Notes: a model not told the origin generated them from the sequence alone. A DNA stretch of 64,000 nt from Microbacterium oleivorans (GCF_023715745.1 NZ_JAMBOV010000003.1:522825-586824), one strand, 5' to 3'; counted from the first letter of the stretch, positions 41,838 through 51,256 are shown. Program-made: numbers and translations.

Positions 41838-43253
41838 TCACAGGCCCGCGGTCTCGAGCCAGCGCAACCAGACCTCGCTGACCGTGGGGTACGCCGGGAC
41901 GGCGTGCCAGAGCCGGTGGAGCGGCACCTCGCCCACGATCGCGATCGTCGCGGAGTGCAGCAGCTCGGCGACGTCCGGCCCCACGAACGTCGCGCCCACC
42001 AGCACGCCCCGTTCCGCGTCGATGATCGCCCGCGACTTCCCCTCGTACCGATCGGAGTGAGTGCTCGCCCCCGCGACCCACGACAGGTCGTAGTCGACGA
42101 CCTTGACGTCGATGCCGGCCTCACGGGCGGATGCCTCGGTATGGCCGACTGCGGCGACTTCGGGCTCGGTGAACACGACCTGAGGAACGGCGCTGTGGTC
42201 AGCGGTGGCGGCCAGCGGACTCCAGGCGGACGTGTCGACATCGCTTGTCGAGGCGCGCCGCGCGATGACGTCGCCGGCGACACGCGCCTGATACTTGCCT
42301 TGGTGGGTCAGCAGGGCGCGGTGGTTGACATCACCCACCGCGTACAGCCAGTCATTGCCCGGGACCCGCATCGTGTCGTCGACCCGGATCCACGAGCCCG
42401 CCTCGAGCCCGACGTGCTCGAGGCCGACGTCCTGAGTGCGGGGCACGCGTCCCGTCGCCACCAGGATCTCCGCCGCGTGGACGACCCTGCCGTCGTCGAG
42501 CGTGACGCTGACTCCCTCGGCGGAGCGCGAGACGCTCTCCACACCGCGCCCTGTGAGCACGGTCGCGCCTGCGGCCGACAGCGCAGCGCCGACGGCCTCG
42601 CCGGCGAAGTCCTCGAGCCCACCGAGAAGGGTGGAGCGGGCGATGACGGTCACGTCCGAGCCGAGCGCCGTGAAGGCCGTCGCCATCTCGAGCCCGACGA
42701 CGCCGCCGCCCAGGACGATGAGCGAGGACGGGACCGTGCGGACCCCCGTCGCCTCGCGACTGGTCCAGGGTGCGGCATCGTGCAACCCGGGGATATCCGG
42801 GATCAGCGCCGCGGAGCCGGTGCAGACGGCGACGGCGTGCCGAGCCCGCAGCGTCGTCGTCCCGCCGTCGGCCGCGGTGACGGTCACCTCCCGCTCCCCG
42901 GAGAGGCGTCCGTGGCCGCGCACGAGGTCGATGCCTGCACCCTGGAGCCACTCGACCTGCGAGGTGTCCTGGTAGTCGTGGACGATACGGTCCCGGCGCG
43001 CGAGCACGGCGGCCACGTCGACGCCGCCGGTGACCGCCTCCGCGGCACCCGCGACGTCCCGGGCCGCGCGGAGCGCCGCCGGAGCGCGCAGCAGCGCCTT
43101 CGAGGGCATGCAGGCCCAGTAGGAGCATTCGCCTCCTACGAGTTCGCTCTCGACGACCGCGGCGGTCAGACCCCCTCGTACCGCGCGGTCGGCGACATTC
43201 TCGCCGACGGGTCCCGCTCCGATGACGATGAGGTCGTATTCGCGTGTGCTCAT
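41838..43253 (-). CDS. Pyridine nucleotide-disulfide oxidoreductase (Lpd-like, His-less)
   Basis: The 471-residue flavoprotein has the FAD motif [14 protein letters not shown], the redox disulfide C43-SYWA-C48, the NAD(P) motif [15 protein letters not shown] and the dimerisation domain. In ordinary lipoamide dehydrogenase and glutathione reductase a His-Pro...Glu pair near the C-terminus is the acid/base. Here the aligned position is Tyr455 (Y-P-T-V-S-E460), so the catalytic His is missing. This argues against classical lipoamide dehydrogenase; a quinone- or other-substrate reductase is more likely. No dehydrogenase-complex genes adjoin. ATG at 43253. Confidence 0.87.
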   Translation of the reverse strand: MSTREYDLIVIGAGPVGENVADRAVRGGLTAAVVESELVGGECSYWACMPSKALLRAPAALRAARDVAGAAEAVTGGVDVAAVLARRDRIVHDYQDTSQVEWLQGAGIDLVRGHGRLSGEREVTVTAADGGTTTLRARHAVAVCTGSAALIPDIPGLHDAAPWTSREATGVRTVPSSLIVLGGGVVGLEMATAFTALGSDVTVIARSTLLGGLEDFAGEAVGAALSAAGATVLTGRGVESVSRSAEGVSVTLDDGRVVHAAEILVATGRVPRTQDVGLEHVGLEAGSWIRVDDTMRVPGNDWLYAVGDVNHRALLTHQGKYQARVAGDVIARRASTSDVDTSAWSPLAATADHSAVPQVVFTEPEVAAVGHTEASAREAGIDVKVVDYDLSWVAGASTHSDRYEGKSRAIIDAERGVLVGATFVGPDVAELLHSATIAIVGEVPLHRLWHAVPAYPTVSEVWLRWLETAGL

Positions 43254-43403
43254 GTCCTCACGCTACTGACAACGCAGCAGTCGGAGGTCGGATCGACCCT
43301 GATCGTCTGCCATAACCCGTATGTGACGTCAATAGTCGACCCGGACTGCCGGGATGTCCGGCGTGTGTGGTTGGCTGAAACACCGGCCGAAAGGACCCCC
43401 CCC

Positions 43404-44240
43404 ATGGCGATCGAGTTCCGATCCGTCACCAAGCGATTCGGCGACGGCCCCGCGGCCGTCGACGAGGTCACCCTCGAGATGCCCGCGCGCAAGACGACGG
43501 TCCTGGTGGGGTCATCGGGCTGCGGCAAGACCACGCTGCTCCGCATGATCAACCGCCTCATCGAGCCGACCTCGGGCGACATCACGATCGACGGCGAGTC
43601 CATCCGGTCGAAGGACGCCGTACAGCTGCGGCGGAGCATCGGCTACGTCCTCCAGAACGCCGGGCTGCTCCCCCACTACACGGTGGCAGACAACATCGCG
43701 ACCGTGCCCGTGCTCACGGGGCAGACGAAAGCGGCGGCGCGGCGTCGCGCGCTGGAGCTGATGGAGGTCGTCGGCCTCGACTCGGCGTTCGCGGACCGCT
43801 ATCCCGCCCAGCTCTCCGGTGGGCAGCAGCAGCGCGTGGGCGTCGCCCGGGCCCTGGCCGCGGACCCCAACATCCTGCTCATGGATGAGCCCTTCGGCGC
43901 CGTCGACCCGATCGTACGCAAAGAACTGCAGGCCGAGGTCATCCGGCTGCAGCGCGAGCTCGACAAGACGATCGTGTTCGTCACCCACGACATCGACGAG
44001 GCCTTCCTCCTCGGGGATCAGGTCGTGATCCTGCAGAAGGGCGCGCACATCGCACAGCGAGGCACGCCGTCCGAGATCATCGAGAACCCGGCCGACGACT
44101 TCGTGGCCACCTTCATCGGAACCGACCGCGGCGCGCGCGCGTTCCGCGCGAAGCAGACCGCCCGCGGCACCGTGCTGGTGGATGAGGCGGGTCGCACGCA
44201 GGGTGTGCTGGTGGCGGATGCGGCGGAGACGTCGAGGTGA
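43404..44240 (+). CDS. Osmoprotectant/choline-type ABC transporter ATPase
   Basis: The 278-residue ATPase (OpuBA/OpuCA type) has Walker [10 protein letters not shown], signature [15 protein letters not shown] and Walker [13 protein letters not shown] with the His switch VTHDIDEAF. It energises uptake of glycine betaine, choline or similar. It starts at ATG 43404, preceded by AAGGA and a run of eight C residues that sets the spacing. A four-gene operon follows: ATPase, two permeases, binding protein. It lacks full tandem CBS domains at the C-terminus. Confidence 0.93.
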   Translation: MAIEFRSVTKRFGDGPAAVDEVTLEMPARKTTVLVGSSGCGKTTLLRMINRLIEPTSGDITIDGESIRSKDAVQLRRSIGYVLQNAGLLPHYTVADNIATVPVLTGQTKAAARRRALELMEVVGLDSAFADRYPAQLSGGQQQRVGVARALAADPNILLMDEPFGAVDPIVRKELQAEVIRLQRELDKTIVFVTHDIDEAFLLGDQVVILQKGAHIAQRGTPSEIIENPADDFVATFIGTDRGARAFRAKQTARGTVLVDEAGRTQGVLVADAAETSR

Positions 44241-44247
44241 CCTCGCC

Positions 44248-44925
44248 GTGAACTGGGTCCTCGACAACCTCGACCTCATCGGCCGGCTCACCGTGGCGCA
44301 CCTGCGGCAGAGCATCGTCGCGATCCTCGTCGGGTTCGCCATCGCGGTCCCCATCGGGTGGGCGGCCTTCCGCTTCACTCGTCTGCGGGGCACCGTTCTC
44401 GGCATCGTCGGCATCCTGTACACGATCCCGTCATTCGGCTTGTTCGCCCTCATCAGCGCGACGAGCGGAATCCCCCTGCTGTCCGAGACGAACCTCGTGG
44501 TCGCCCTCACGATCTACGCCGTCGCCATCATGACCCGTTCCGTCACCGACGGCCTCGCCTCCGTCGACGCCGCCATCCGCAGCGCCGCGATCGCCGTCGG
44601 TTTCGGGCCATGGCGGCGGTTCTGGACGGTCGACTTCCCGCTCGCGGGTCCGGTCATGCTGGCCGGCCTCCGCGTCACCGCCGTCTCGACGATCTCCCTC
44701 GCGACGGTCGGCGCGCTCATCGGTGTGCAGAACCTCGGCTACCTCTTCACGAACGGCTCGCAGCGTCGCATCCTGCCGGAGGTCTTCGCGGGTGTCCTCG
44801 CGGTCGTGGTGATCGCCCTCGTGATCGACGCCCTTCTCCTCCTGGCCGGACGCGCCCTCATGCCGTGGACCCGGCGCACCACACCGACCCGCTCGGCTCC
44901 ACAGCTCCGGGAGGCGGTCGCATGA
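44248..44925 (+). CDS. Osmoprotectant ABC transporter permease 1
   Basis: The 225-residue permease has about five or six membrane spans and the EAA-like loop region with SVDAAIRSAAIAVGFGPWRRFWTVDFPLAGP. GTG at 44248 with GAGGTGA upstream follows the ATPase by 7 nt; its stop overlaps the next gene by 4 nt. It forms the membrane channel with permease 2. Confidence 0.92.
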   Translation: MNWVLDNLDLIGRLTVAHLRQSIVAILVGFAIAVPIGWAAFRFTRLRGTVLGIVGILYTIPSFGLFALISATSGIPLLSETNLVVALTIYAVAIMTRSVTDGLASVDAAIRSAAIAVGFGPWRRFWTVDFPLAGPVMLAGLRVTAVSTISLATVGALIGVQNLGYLFTNGSQRRILPEVFAGVLAVVVIALVIDALLLLAGRALMPWTRRTTPTRSAPQLREAVA

Positions 44926-45644
44926 ACGTCTTCCTCGACGCGTTCGCATGGATCTTCTCGCCGGACCGGACCACGGGCTACCTTCCGCTGGGGGAGGCGA
45001 TCCTGCAACACCTCGGGTTCACCTTCGGATCCGTCCTGATCGCCGCGCTCATCGCCGTCCCGGCCGGATGGGCCATCGGCCACACCGGACGCGGGCGGGA
45101 GATCGCGGTCTTCCTGTCCGGAGCCGCGCGTTCGCTCCCGTCACTGGGCCTCGTCGTCCTGCTGTACCTCGTGATCGGCGTCAACTTCAAGGAGCAGGCC
45201 GCCGTCGTGGCCTTCGTCCTCCTCGCCATCCCGTCGATCCTGGCCGGCGCCTACGCGGGCATCGAGGCGATCGAGCGGACGACGATCGAAGCGGGGCGCG
45301 CCGTGGGGATGACGCCGATGCAGGTCCTCTGGAGGATCGAGGTCCCGCTGGGTCTGCCGCTGCTGATCGGCGGCATCCGGTCCGCCGTCCTGCAGGTGGT
45401 CGCCACCGTCACCATCGCGGCCTACGTCGGCCTCGGCGGACTCGGCTTCGCGCTCATCCAGGGCATCCAGACCCGCAACCCCGCCCAGATCCTCGGCGCG
45501 TCGATCGTCGTCGTCGTCCTCGCTCTCGTCCTCGACGCCGTCTTCGCTCTGCTGCAGCGCGTCCTCGTCCCGCGAGGCGTCGCGGTGCAGCGCTCGGCGC
45601 CCGAACGCCGACGCCGTCGACGCCTCTCGCCCCAACCCGCCTGA
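44922..45644 (+). CDS. Osmoprotectant ABC transporter permease 2
   Basis: The 240-residue permease has about six spans and an EAA-type loop (ERTTIEAGRAVGMTPMQVLWRIEVPLGLPL, split by residues 118-147). ATG at 44922 overlaps the stop of permease 1. A basic tail ends the protein. OpuB/C-type systems in many bacteria likewise have two permeases. Confidence 0.92.
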   Translation: MNVFLDAFAWIFSPDRTTGYLPLGEAILQHLGFTFGSVLIAALIAVPAGWAIGHTGRGREIAVFLSGAARSLPSLGLVVLLYLVIGVNFKEQAAVVAFVLLAIPSILAGAYAGIEAIERTTIEAGRAVGMTPMQVLWRIEVPLGLPLLIGGIRSAVLQVVATVTIAAYVGLGGLGFALIQGIQTRNPAQILGASIVVVVLALVLDAVFALLQRVLVPRGVAVQRSAPERRRRRRLSPQPA

Positions 45645-45682
45645 CCCACAGCACCACGACCCCACACCACCCGGAGGCATCC

Positions 45683-46606
45683 ATGTCCATCACACGCACA
45701 CGCATCCTGCCCGCCCTCGGCCTCGCCGCCGTCGCCGCACTGACCCTCTCCGCCTGCGGGTCGAGCGAGTCTCTGCAGGGGGGCGGCTCCGGCGGAAACG
45801 GCGAGAGCGCCGGCGCCGGCGAGTCGTCGACGATCGTCATCGGTTCGCAGCAGTACTACTCGAACGAGATCGTCGCCGAGATCTACGCGCAGGCGCTCGA
45901 AGCCGCGGACTTCACCGTCGAGCGGAACTTCTCCATCGGCCAGCGCGACGCCTACATGCCCTCGCTCGAGGACGGATCCATCAGCCTCTTCCCCGAGTAC
46001 ACCGGCAACCTGCTCCAGTACTTCGACCAGTCCGCGACCGCTACGACGCCCGACGACGTCTACGCCGCGCTCCAGGAGGCGCTCCCGGACAACCTGACGG
46101 CGCTCGACTACTCCCCCGCGACCGACCAGGACTCCTACAACGTGACCGCGGCCTTCGCGTCGGAGAACGACCTCACCGAGATCGGCGACCTCGCCGGCAT
46201 CGAGGGCCTCACGCTCGGCGGTGCCCCCGAGCTCGAGCAGCGCCCCTACGGACCGAAGGGCCTCAAGGACGTCTACGGCGTCGACGTCGCCTTCGAGGCG
46301 ACCGCTGACACCACCGTCGACGAGCTCGTCGCCGGCAACATCCAGGTCGCCAACGTCTACAGCGCCGACCCGCGCATCGCGACGGACGACCTGGTCACGC
46401 TCGAGGACCCGGAGGGGCTGTTCCTGGCCTCCAACGTCGTCCCGATCGCCAGCTCCGACATCGCGGACGAGATCGCCGACGTCATCAACGAGGTGAGCGC
46501 CGCCATGTCGCCGGAGGAGCTCGTCGCGATGAACGTGGAGTCGTCGGTCGATCAGCGGAACACCGAGGACATCGCGGCGGACTGGATCGCCGACAACCTC
46601 GGCTGA
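45683..46606 (+). CDS. Osmoprotectant-binding lipoprotein
   Basis: The 307-residue extracellular solute-binding protein has a lipoprotein signal peptide with lipobox LSAC (Cys25) and an OpuAC-type domain beginning TIVIGSQQYYSNEIVAEIYAQ. LFPEYTGNLLQYF is typical of choline/glycine-betaine binders. It follows a GGAGGCATCC site. It is the last gene of the importer; the GT2 gene begins 3 nt later. Confidence 0.93.
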   Translation: MSITRTRILPALGLAAVAALTLSACGSSESLQGGGSGGNGESAGAGESSTIVIGSQQYYSNEIVAEIYAQALEAADFTVERNFSIGQRDAYMPSLEDGSISLFPEYTGNLLQYFDQSATATTPDDVYAALQEALPDNLTALDYSPATDQDSYNVTAAFASENDLTEIGDLAGIEGLTLGGAPELEQRPYGPKGLKDVYGVDVAFEATADTTVDELVAGNIQVANVYSADPRIATDDLVTLEDPEGLFLASNVVPIASSDIADEIADVINEVSAAMSPEELVAMNVESSVDQRNTEDIAADWIADNLG

Positions 46607-46609
46607 GCA

Positions 46610-47407
46610 GTGACGATCGAGGGCCCGCAGGCCGCCGCATCCGTCAGCGTCGTGATCCCCGTGAAGGATGATGCGGACGGACTCCGGCGGTGCCTGCGGG
46701 CTCTCGCGCTCCAGTCGCGGACGGCGGACGAGATCGTCGTGGTCGACAACGGATCGCGCGACGATTCCGTCGACGTCGCCCGGTCCGCCGGTGCCACCGT
46801 CGTGCGGTGCGAGCACCCGGGCATCCCCGCGGCCGCAGCCGCCGGATACGACGCCGCCGCATCGGATCTCATCCTCCGACTGGACGCCGACTGTCTCCCG
46901 TCGGCGACCTGGATCGCCGCCATGGCTGCGTTCGCTGCTCGCCGGCCGGACGCCGCGGTGTTCGCGGGTGTCGCGCGCTTCGTCGACGGCCCGCGGTGGC
47001 TGAGGACCCCGCTCGCCGCCCTCTACCTCGGGGCGTACGCCCTGGTGCTGACCCCGACGCTCGGTCACCTCCCGCTCTTCGGCTCGAACCTGGGGATCCG
47101 CCGTGACGCCTGGCGGTCGGTGAGTGAGTCCGTCCACCGCGACGACCCCGAGCTGCACGACGACCTCGATCTCTCCTTCCACCTCGGGGAGCATCACCGG
47201 ATCCGACTCGTGCCTGGCGCGGCGATGGGGATGTCCATGCGACCTTTCGCGTCCGCAACCTCGTTCCGGCGGAGGCTCCGGCGCGGGATGCGCACGGTGC
47301 TGCTCCACTGGCCGGCCGACTTCCCTCCGCTGCGCTGGGCGCGTCTCGCTCGACTCCGAGCGAGACGGCTGCGCTCCCTGCGCGCCCCTCGGGGGGTGAT
47401 CGCGTGA
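46610..47407 (+). CDS. Family 2 glycosyltransferase
   Basis: The 265-residue GT-A enzyme has SVSVVIPVKDDADGLRRCL, VVDNGSRDDSVDVA and a metal-binding DxD as RLDADC. It lacks strong membrane spans except a short hydrophobic patch after residue 130, and has an Arg-rich C-terminus. GTG at 46610 starts 3 nt after the binding-protein stop. Donor and acceptor are unknown; position suggests an envelope or glycolipid role in a small cassette. Confidence 0.85.
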   Translation: MTIEGPQAAASVSVVIPVKDDADGLRRCLRALALQSRTADEIVVVDNGSRDDSVDVARSAGATVVRCEHPGIPAAAAAGYDAAASDLILRLDADCLPSATWIAAMAAFAARRPDAAVFAGVARFVDGPRWLRTPLAALYLGAYALVLTPTLGHLPLFGSNLGIRRDAWRSVSESVHRDDPELHDDLDLSFHLGEHHRIRLVPGAAMGMSMRPFASATSFRRRLRRGMRTVLLHWPADFPPLRWARLARLRARRLRSLRAPRGVIA

Positions 47408-48222
47408 ACCCGCTCCTCGGCTCGATCGAACCGCCGCTCCTCCACATCGCGACCCTGAACATCCGTCGTCCGATGCCGGCCCTGCTCAGCCGGGCCGCCG
47501 ACCGATGGTCTCGTCGCAGGCCCGCGCTGCGTCGGATGCTCGGGCGTGAACGCCCCGCAGTCCTGGGGACTCAGGAGGTGTTCCCCGGGCCCGCTGCGGA
47601 CATCGCCGAGGCACTCGGCCCGTCCTACACGAGGATCGGCGTCGGCCGGAACGCGGCCGGACGCGGCGAGGGCTGTCCCCTCTTCTTCGACAGCCGCCGG
47701 CTCGAGCTCCTCGATCACCGTCAGTGCGCTCTGTCGGACACCCCGGAGGTCGCCGGCTCCCGGTCATGGGGGAATCCCGTCCCGCGCACCATGACGATCG
47801 GCGTGTTCCGGGATCACGTCACACGCGCGCGCTTCGCCGTCATCAACACGCATCTCGATCCCTTCTCACCGCGGTCCCGGGTGCGCTCGGCGGAGGCCCT
47901 CCGCGGCGAAGTCCGACGCGCGGGCCTTCCGACGGTCGTGCTCGGCGACCTGAACGCCGGCGCGGATTCGGCGGCGCTGCGAGCGCTGCGCGCGGGAGAT
48001 CTGTTGACGGATGCCTGGGGCGCGGCCGCCGAGCGCGTGACGCCCGCGTGGGGTACGTACACCGGATACCGTGCGCCCGTCCGGGACGGCACCCGCATCG
48101 ATTGGATCCTCACGACCGAGGAGATCACGGTCGAACGCATCGGGATCGATCCACGGCTCGACGACGGCGTGGCGCCGTCCGATCACCTGCCGGTCCATGC
48201 CGCCATCGAGGTACCGCGGTGA
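47404..48222 (+). CDS. Endonuclease/exonuclease/phosphatase-fold protein
   Basis: The 272-residue protein has the EEP (DNase I-like) pattern: ATLNIRR at the start, the catalytic Glu in GTQEVF, NTHLDP, VVLGDLNAG, and SDHLPVHAAIE at the end. These enzymes cleave phosphodiesters in nucleic acids, phosphoinositides or sphingomyelin. It overlaps the GT2 gene and the next gene by 4 nt each. Substrate unknown; coupling to a glycosyltransferase hints at a lipid-linked or metabolite role rather than DNA repair. Confidence 0.85.
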   Translation: MNPLLGSIEPPLLHIATLNIRRPMPALLSRAADRWSRRRPALRRMLGRERPAVLGTQEVFPGPAADIAEALGPSYTRIGVGRNAAGRGEGCPLFFDSRRLELLDHRQCALSDTPEVAGSRSWGNPVPRTMTIGVFRDHVTRARFAVINTHLDPFSPRSRVRSAEALRGEVRRAGLPTVVLGDLNAGADSAALRALRAGDLLTDAWGAAAERVTPAWGTYTGYRAPVRDGTRIDWILTTEEITVERIGIDPRLDDGVAPSDHLPVHAAIEVPR

Positions 48223-48821
48223 GGGAGGACTTCGTGCGACCGCCCTCCTCGGCCCTCGAATGGATCGCCGACGGCATCCGATTCCTCGGTCTTATCAGCG
48301 TGGTGGCTGCTTTCGTGTGGTGGACCCCGACGGATGCCGGGATCCTGGCACTCGCTCTCCCCGCCCTCCTCCTCCCGCGCCTGCTCGGCATCGTCCCCGG
48401 GTTCGACGTCTTCTACGGGGTGACCGTCAGCGTCGCCGCGTGGAGCAACGTCCTCGACCTGTATACGTCTATCGCCTGGTGGGATCTTCTGATCCACTTC
48501 CTGGCGACCGCGGCGATCGCCGCCGTCGGATTCGTCGCTCTGCATCGGAGCGACGTCGTCCCGAATCCGACACGTCGTCGCAGCGCCATCATCCTGCTCC
48601 CCGTCATCGGCCTCGCCATCAGCGCCGTGTGGGAGATGGTCGAGTGGGCAGGCAAGACCTTCGTCGCCCCGGACATCTTCGTCACCTACCAGGACACGAT
48701 CGGCGACATGGCCGTCGGCGGCGCGGGGGCGCTCCTGATGGGCTTCGCGCTCGCACGAGTCCGCATCGAACGAGCCGCGCATCATGCGGCGGACAGAAAG
48801 GAAGCATCATGGCCGATCTGA
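48219..48821 (+). CDS. Membrane protein, DUF2238/YjdF-like
   Basis: The 200-residue product has about five hydrophobic segments and the motif WEMVEWAG...YQDTIGDMAVGGAGALLMG, which resembles the conserved E-W and DTIxD elements of YjdF/DUF2238 membrane proteins. GTG at 48219 overlaps the previous stop (GTGA). Another GTG at 48234 with a stronger GGGAGG upstream is a real alternative. Function unknown. Confidence 0.75.
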   Translation: MREDFVRPPSSALEWIADGIRFLGLISVVAAFVWWTPTDAGILALALPALLLPRLLGIVPGFDVFYGVTVSVAAWSNVLDLYTSIAWWDLLIHFLATAAIAAVGFVALHRSDVVPNPTRRRSAIILLPVIGLAISAVWEMVEWAGKTFVAPDIFVTYQDTIGDMAVGGAGALLMGFALARVRIERAAHHAADRKEASWPI

Positions 48822-49021
48822 AGAAGGGCGACCGGGTGAGTTGGAACACCTCGCAGGGGCGTACGCGCGGCACCATCGTCGAGCGGAAGACGAAGGACTT
48901 CACGTTCGACGGTCAGGACTTCACCGCATCGACGGAGGAACCGTCCTTCATCGTCGAATCGGAGAAGACGGGCGCGAAGGCCGCTCACAAGGGATCCGCG
49001 CTCTCGAAGCTCTCGTCCTGA
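48809..49021 (+). CDS. DUF2945/HVA1-type small protein
   Basis: The 70-residue protein begins MADLKKGDRVSWNTSQGRTR and ends with a Lys-rich segment, matching the small HVA1/DUF2945 (Tudor-like) family found in many bacteria and fungi. ATG at 48809 with AAGGA upstream lies 13 nt inside the previous gene. Its function is unknown. Confidence 0.85.
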   Translation: MADLKKGDRVSWNTSQGRTRGTIVERKTKDFTFDGQDFTASTEEPSFIVESEKTGAKAAHKGSALSKLSS

Positions 49022-49092
49022 GGCACATCGACGCCGCCGCACCGCGCGGCGCGGCGCGGCATCCCACCTCCGGATGAGCGCAGAATCGTCGC

Positions 49093-50091
49093 ATGCCCAT
49101 CGTCGACAACGCCGTGTACGTGGACGGCCGCCGCATCCAAGATCCCGCGAACCTGAGTGAGACGTTCGAGCACACCCGGGATCACCACGGCATGGCCTGG
49201 ATAGGCCTGTACCGGCCTACCGAGGAGGAGGTGGCGGCGGTTGCGGCGGAGTTCTCGCTCCACCCGCTCGCCGTCGAGGATGCTCTGGCCGGCCATCAGC
49301 GGGCGAAGCTGGAACGGTATGGCGATGTGCTGTTCACGGTGCTGCGACCGGCACGGTACGACGCCACGTCGGACACCGTCGACTTCGGCGAGCTGCACGT
49401 GTTCGTCGGCCCGGACTTCGTCGTGACGATCCGACACGCCGACTCCCCCGACCTCACACAGGTACGGTCCCGGATGGAACAGCAGCCGGAACTCCTTCGC
49501 ATGGGTCCCGAAGCGGTGCTCTACGCGATCCTCGACCAGGTGGTCGACGAGTATGCGCCCGTTCTGGCGGGCGTGGAGAGCGACATCGACGGGATCGAGG
49601 AGACGCTGTTCAGCGGATCGGATGCCGGCCTGTCCCAGCGGATCTACACGCTGGCGCGCGAGGTCATCGCCCTGCACAAGTCGACGCTGCCGCTGGAGGA
49701 CATGCTTCAGCGGCTGCTGGACGGCTCCGACAAGTACAAGGTCGACATCGAACTCCAGCGATCTCTCCGGGATGTCCTCGACCACGTCATCCGCCTCAAC
49801 GAACGCATCGTGGCGTTCCGATCGATCCTCGACAACGCCCTGACCGTGCATTCGACGCTCGTGACCCAGCGCCAGACCGACACCTCACTCGAGCAGAACG
49901 AACAGGTGAAGAAGATCTCGGGATGGGCCGCGATCCTCTTCGGACCGACCCTCGTGGGAACGATCTACGGCATGAACTTCGACTACATGCCCGAACTGCA
50001 CTGGACCTTCGGGTACCCGATGGCTCTTGGCTTGATGGTGGCGAGCTCCGTGGTCCTCTACCTCGTGTTCAAGCGGAAGAAGTGGCTCTGA
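49093..50091 (+). CDS. corA: CorA-family magnesium/cobalt transporter
   Basis: The 332-residue protein has a large cytoplasmic N-terminal domain and two C-terminal membrane helices joined by the selectivity motif YGMNF, followed by a basic end (KRKKWL). CorA forms pentamers that import Mg2+ or Co2+. ATG at 49093. It is the last backbone gene before the integration scar. Confidence 0.95.
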   Translation: MPIVDNAVYVDGRRIQDPANLSETFEHTRDHHGMAWIGLYRPTEEEVAAVAAEFSLHPLAVEDALAGHQRAKLERYGDVLFTVLRPARYDATSDTVDFGELHVFVGPDFVVTIRHADSPDLTQVRSRMEQQPELLRMGPEAVLYAILDQVVDEYAPVLAGVESDIDGIEETLFSGSDAGLSQRIYTLAREVIALHKSTLPLEDMLQRLLDGSDKYKVDIELQRSLRDVLDHVIRLNERIVAFRSILDNALTVHSTLVTQRQTDTSLEQNEQVKKISGWAAILFGPTLVGTIYGMNFDYMPELHWTFGYPMALGLMVASSVVLYLVFKRKKWL

Positions 50092-50121
50092 CCGGGGACA
50101 TCGTCGCGGAGAAGCAGAAGA

Positions 50122-50149
50122 CCCCGGTCACTGGCGAGAGTGACCGGGG
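50122..50149. terminator. Hairpin terminator after corA
   Basis: A perfect 10-bp stem (50122-50131 with 50140-50149) and an 8-nt loop lie 30 nt after corA. It would also have terminated the tRNA-Lys gene formerly complete on the minus strand. Confidence 0.8.
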
Positions 50150-50156
50150 CCGTCCG

Positions 50157-50190
50157 TGCACCCCCTGGGACTCGAACCCAGAACCCACTG
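50157..50190 (-). other. tRNA-Lys 3' fragment, probable attachment-site scar
   Basis: On the minus strand this is the end of a tRNA-Lys gene: anticodon-stem 3' side CAGT, variable loop, complete T arm CTGGG-TTCGAGT-CCCAG, acceptor 3' strand GGGGTGC and discriminator A. The 5' half is absent; sequence after 50190 is unrelated. It resembles actinobacterial tRNA-Lys(CUU). Integrases commonly recombine in this part of tRNA genes, so this is one edge of an integrated element that extends right. The matching copy and the integrase are not in the window. Confidence 0.7.
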
Positions 50191-50448
50191 TGTCAAACCA
50201 ATCTACGGAGTGCTCAGCGCGCACGGGAAGGTCGTACCGCAAATCTGCTCTTAGCCCGGTCTTTTCTTGCCAAATACGTGAGCGTGCTCGCCGGGACTTG
50301 CCGAGTGATACCGGCCCTTACTGGGCCGCCCGAGCGGCGCTGCTGAGTAATACTGCGCACGATTTGCGCACCAGCGCCCGCTGGCAACGCACGTTCGCCG
50401 TGCTCGCTGAAGACGGCTAAACGTCGAGGGTTTCGGAACGGTCGACCG
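50191..50448. other. Intergenic stretch after the tRNA scar, no gene seen
   Basis: I see no convincing coding region here. Plus-strand frames through it begin inside the tRNA fragment and have no family character. Base composition drops compared with the backbone. Confidence 0.5.
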
Positions 50449-51252
50449 TTACCGGCGCTTATGCCACACGTCGTCGGCTTGGAGGAAGGATTCCTTGAGG
50501 CTTGCGAGGTCCAGGCGTGCGATGCTGCCAGGGTCGAGGTCGCGTCCGAGGCTAACCACCCGGCGTGTTGATGTGACCCCAACCCCGGATACGTGCAGGT
50601 GACCGTGCACATGGAGAGCCGGCCGGATCGCCTCGACCAGGCGGTCCACCATCAAACGCGAGCTCCGCGTCGACTCCGCAACACCCCGCTCGCTGGCGCC
50701 CGAGCGTTCCTCGATGACTCGCCGTACTTCTAGCACAGGAGTTGCATCCGGAGACTCGTGCGTGAGCAGCACATCGACAGGACCGAACGAGATCGCGTCC
50801 CTCACCTCGGCATCCGTGATCGCTTCGTCCGGCCACCAGTCGACGTCTTCCGTGCGCCACTCAATATCCGCGGATGTCGCGCCCCCCAGCGAGAGGAATG
50901 AGCGACCGCCCACGCGGAACCTGAAAGGCCGAGGGAGAATCCACACCGCCCGTGAGATCCGGACGGCCAGTCCAGGATTCTCTGAGAGAAATGGGGCGAG
51001 AGTTCCGTACGGCTCATGATTCCCGAGGGTCACCAAGACACGATCGATGCCCGCAATCTTGGCCCAGTGGTCGACTGGTCGTGTGTCTTGCCACCAGTCC
51101 CCGAGCTGCAGCACGGTCCGGACGTCAGGATCGGAACGCTTCATAGCTGGGAACGCGCGCTGGATCCATCGCGTGTTGCCGTGCACGTCCCCGAGCAGCC
51201 ACACTGCTCGATCGGGCAGATCGATCTCAGAGGCGACTTCGAGAACATCCAT
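50449..51252 (-). CDS. Calcineurin-like metallophosphoesterase
   Basis: The 267-residue protein carries all five metallophosphoesterase motifs: GDVHG (residues 21-25), LGDWWQDT, GNHEPYG, VLLTHES and HVHGHLH. Such enzymes hydrolyse phosphomono- or diesters with two metals. It starts at ATG 51252 and has no co-directional partner. It lies just inside the island boundary. Relatives occur in mobile elements as well as housekeeping settings, so the role is open. Confidence 0.85.
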   Translation of the reverse strand: MDVLEVASEIDLPDRAVWLLGDVHGNTRWIQRAFPAMKRSDPDVRTVLQLGDWWQDTRPVDHWAKIAGIDRVLVTLGNHEPYGTLAPFLSENPGLAVRISRAVWILPRPFRFRVGGRSFLSLGGATSADIEWRTEDVDWWPDEAITDAEVRDAISFGPVDVLLTHESPDATPVLEVRRVIEERSGASERGVAESTRSSRLMVDRLVEAIRPALHVHGHLHVSGVGVTSTRRVVSLGRDLDPGSIARLDLASLKESFLQADDVWHKRR

Positions 51253-51256
51253 GCCA

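Noticed and set aside
45422..47308. 628-codon minus-strand frame
   Set aside because: Antisense to the importer, binding protein and GT2 genes; composition is that of a shadow frame.
50140..50346. Plus-strand frame with PPGTRTQNP across the tRNA fragment
   Set aside because: This is the well-known spurious translation of tRNA 3' ends and not a protein.
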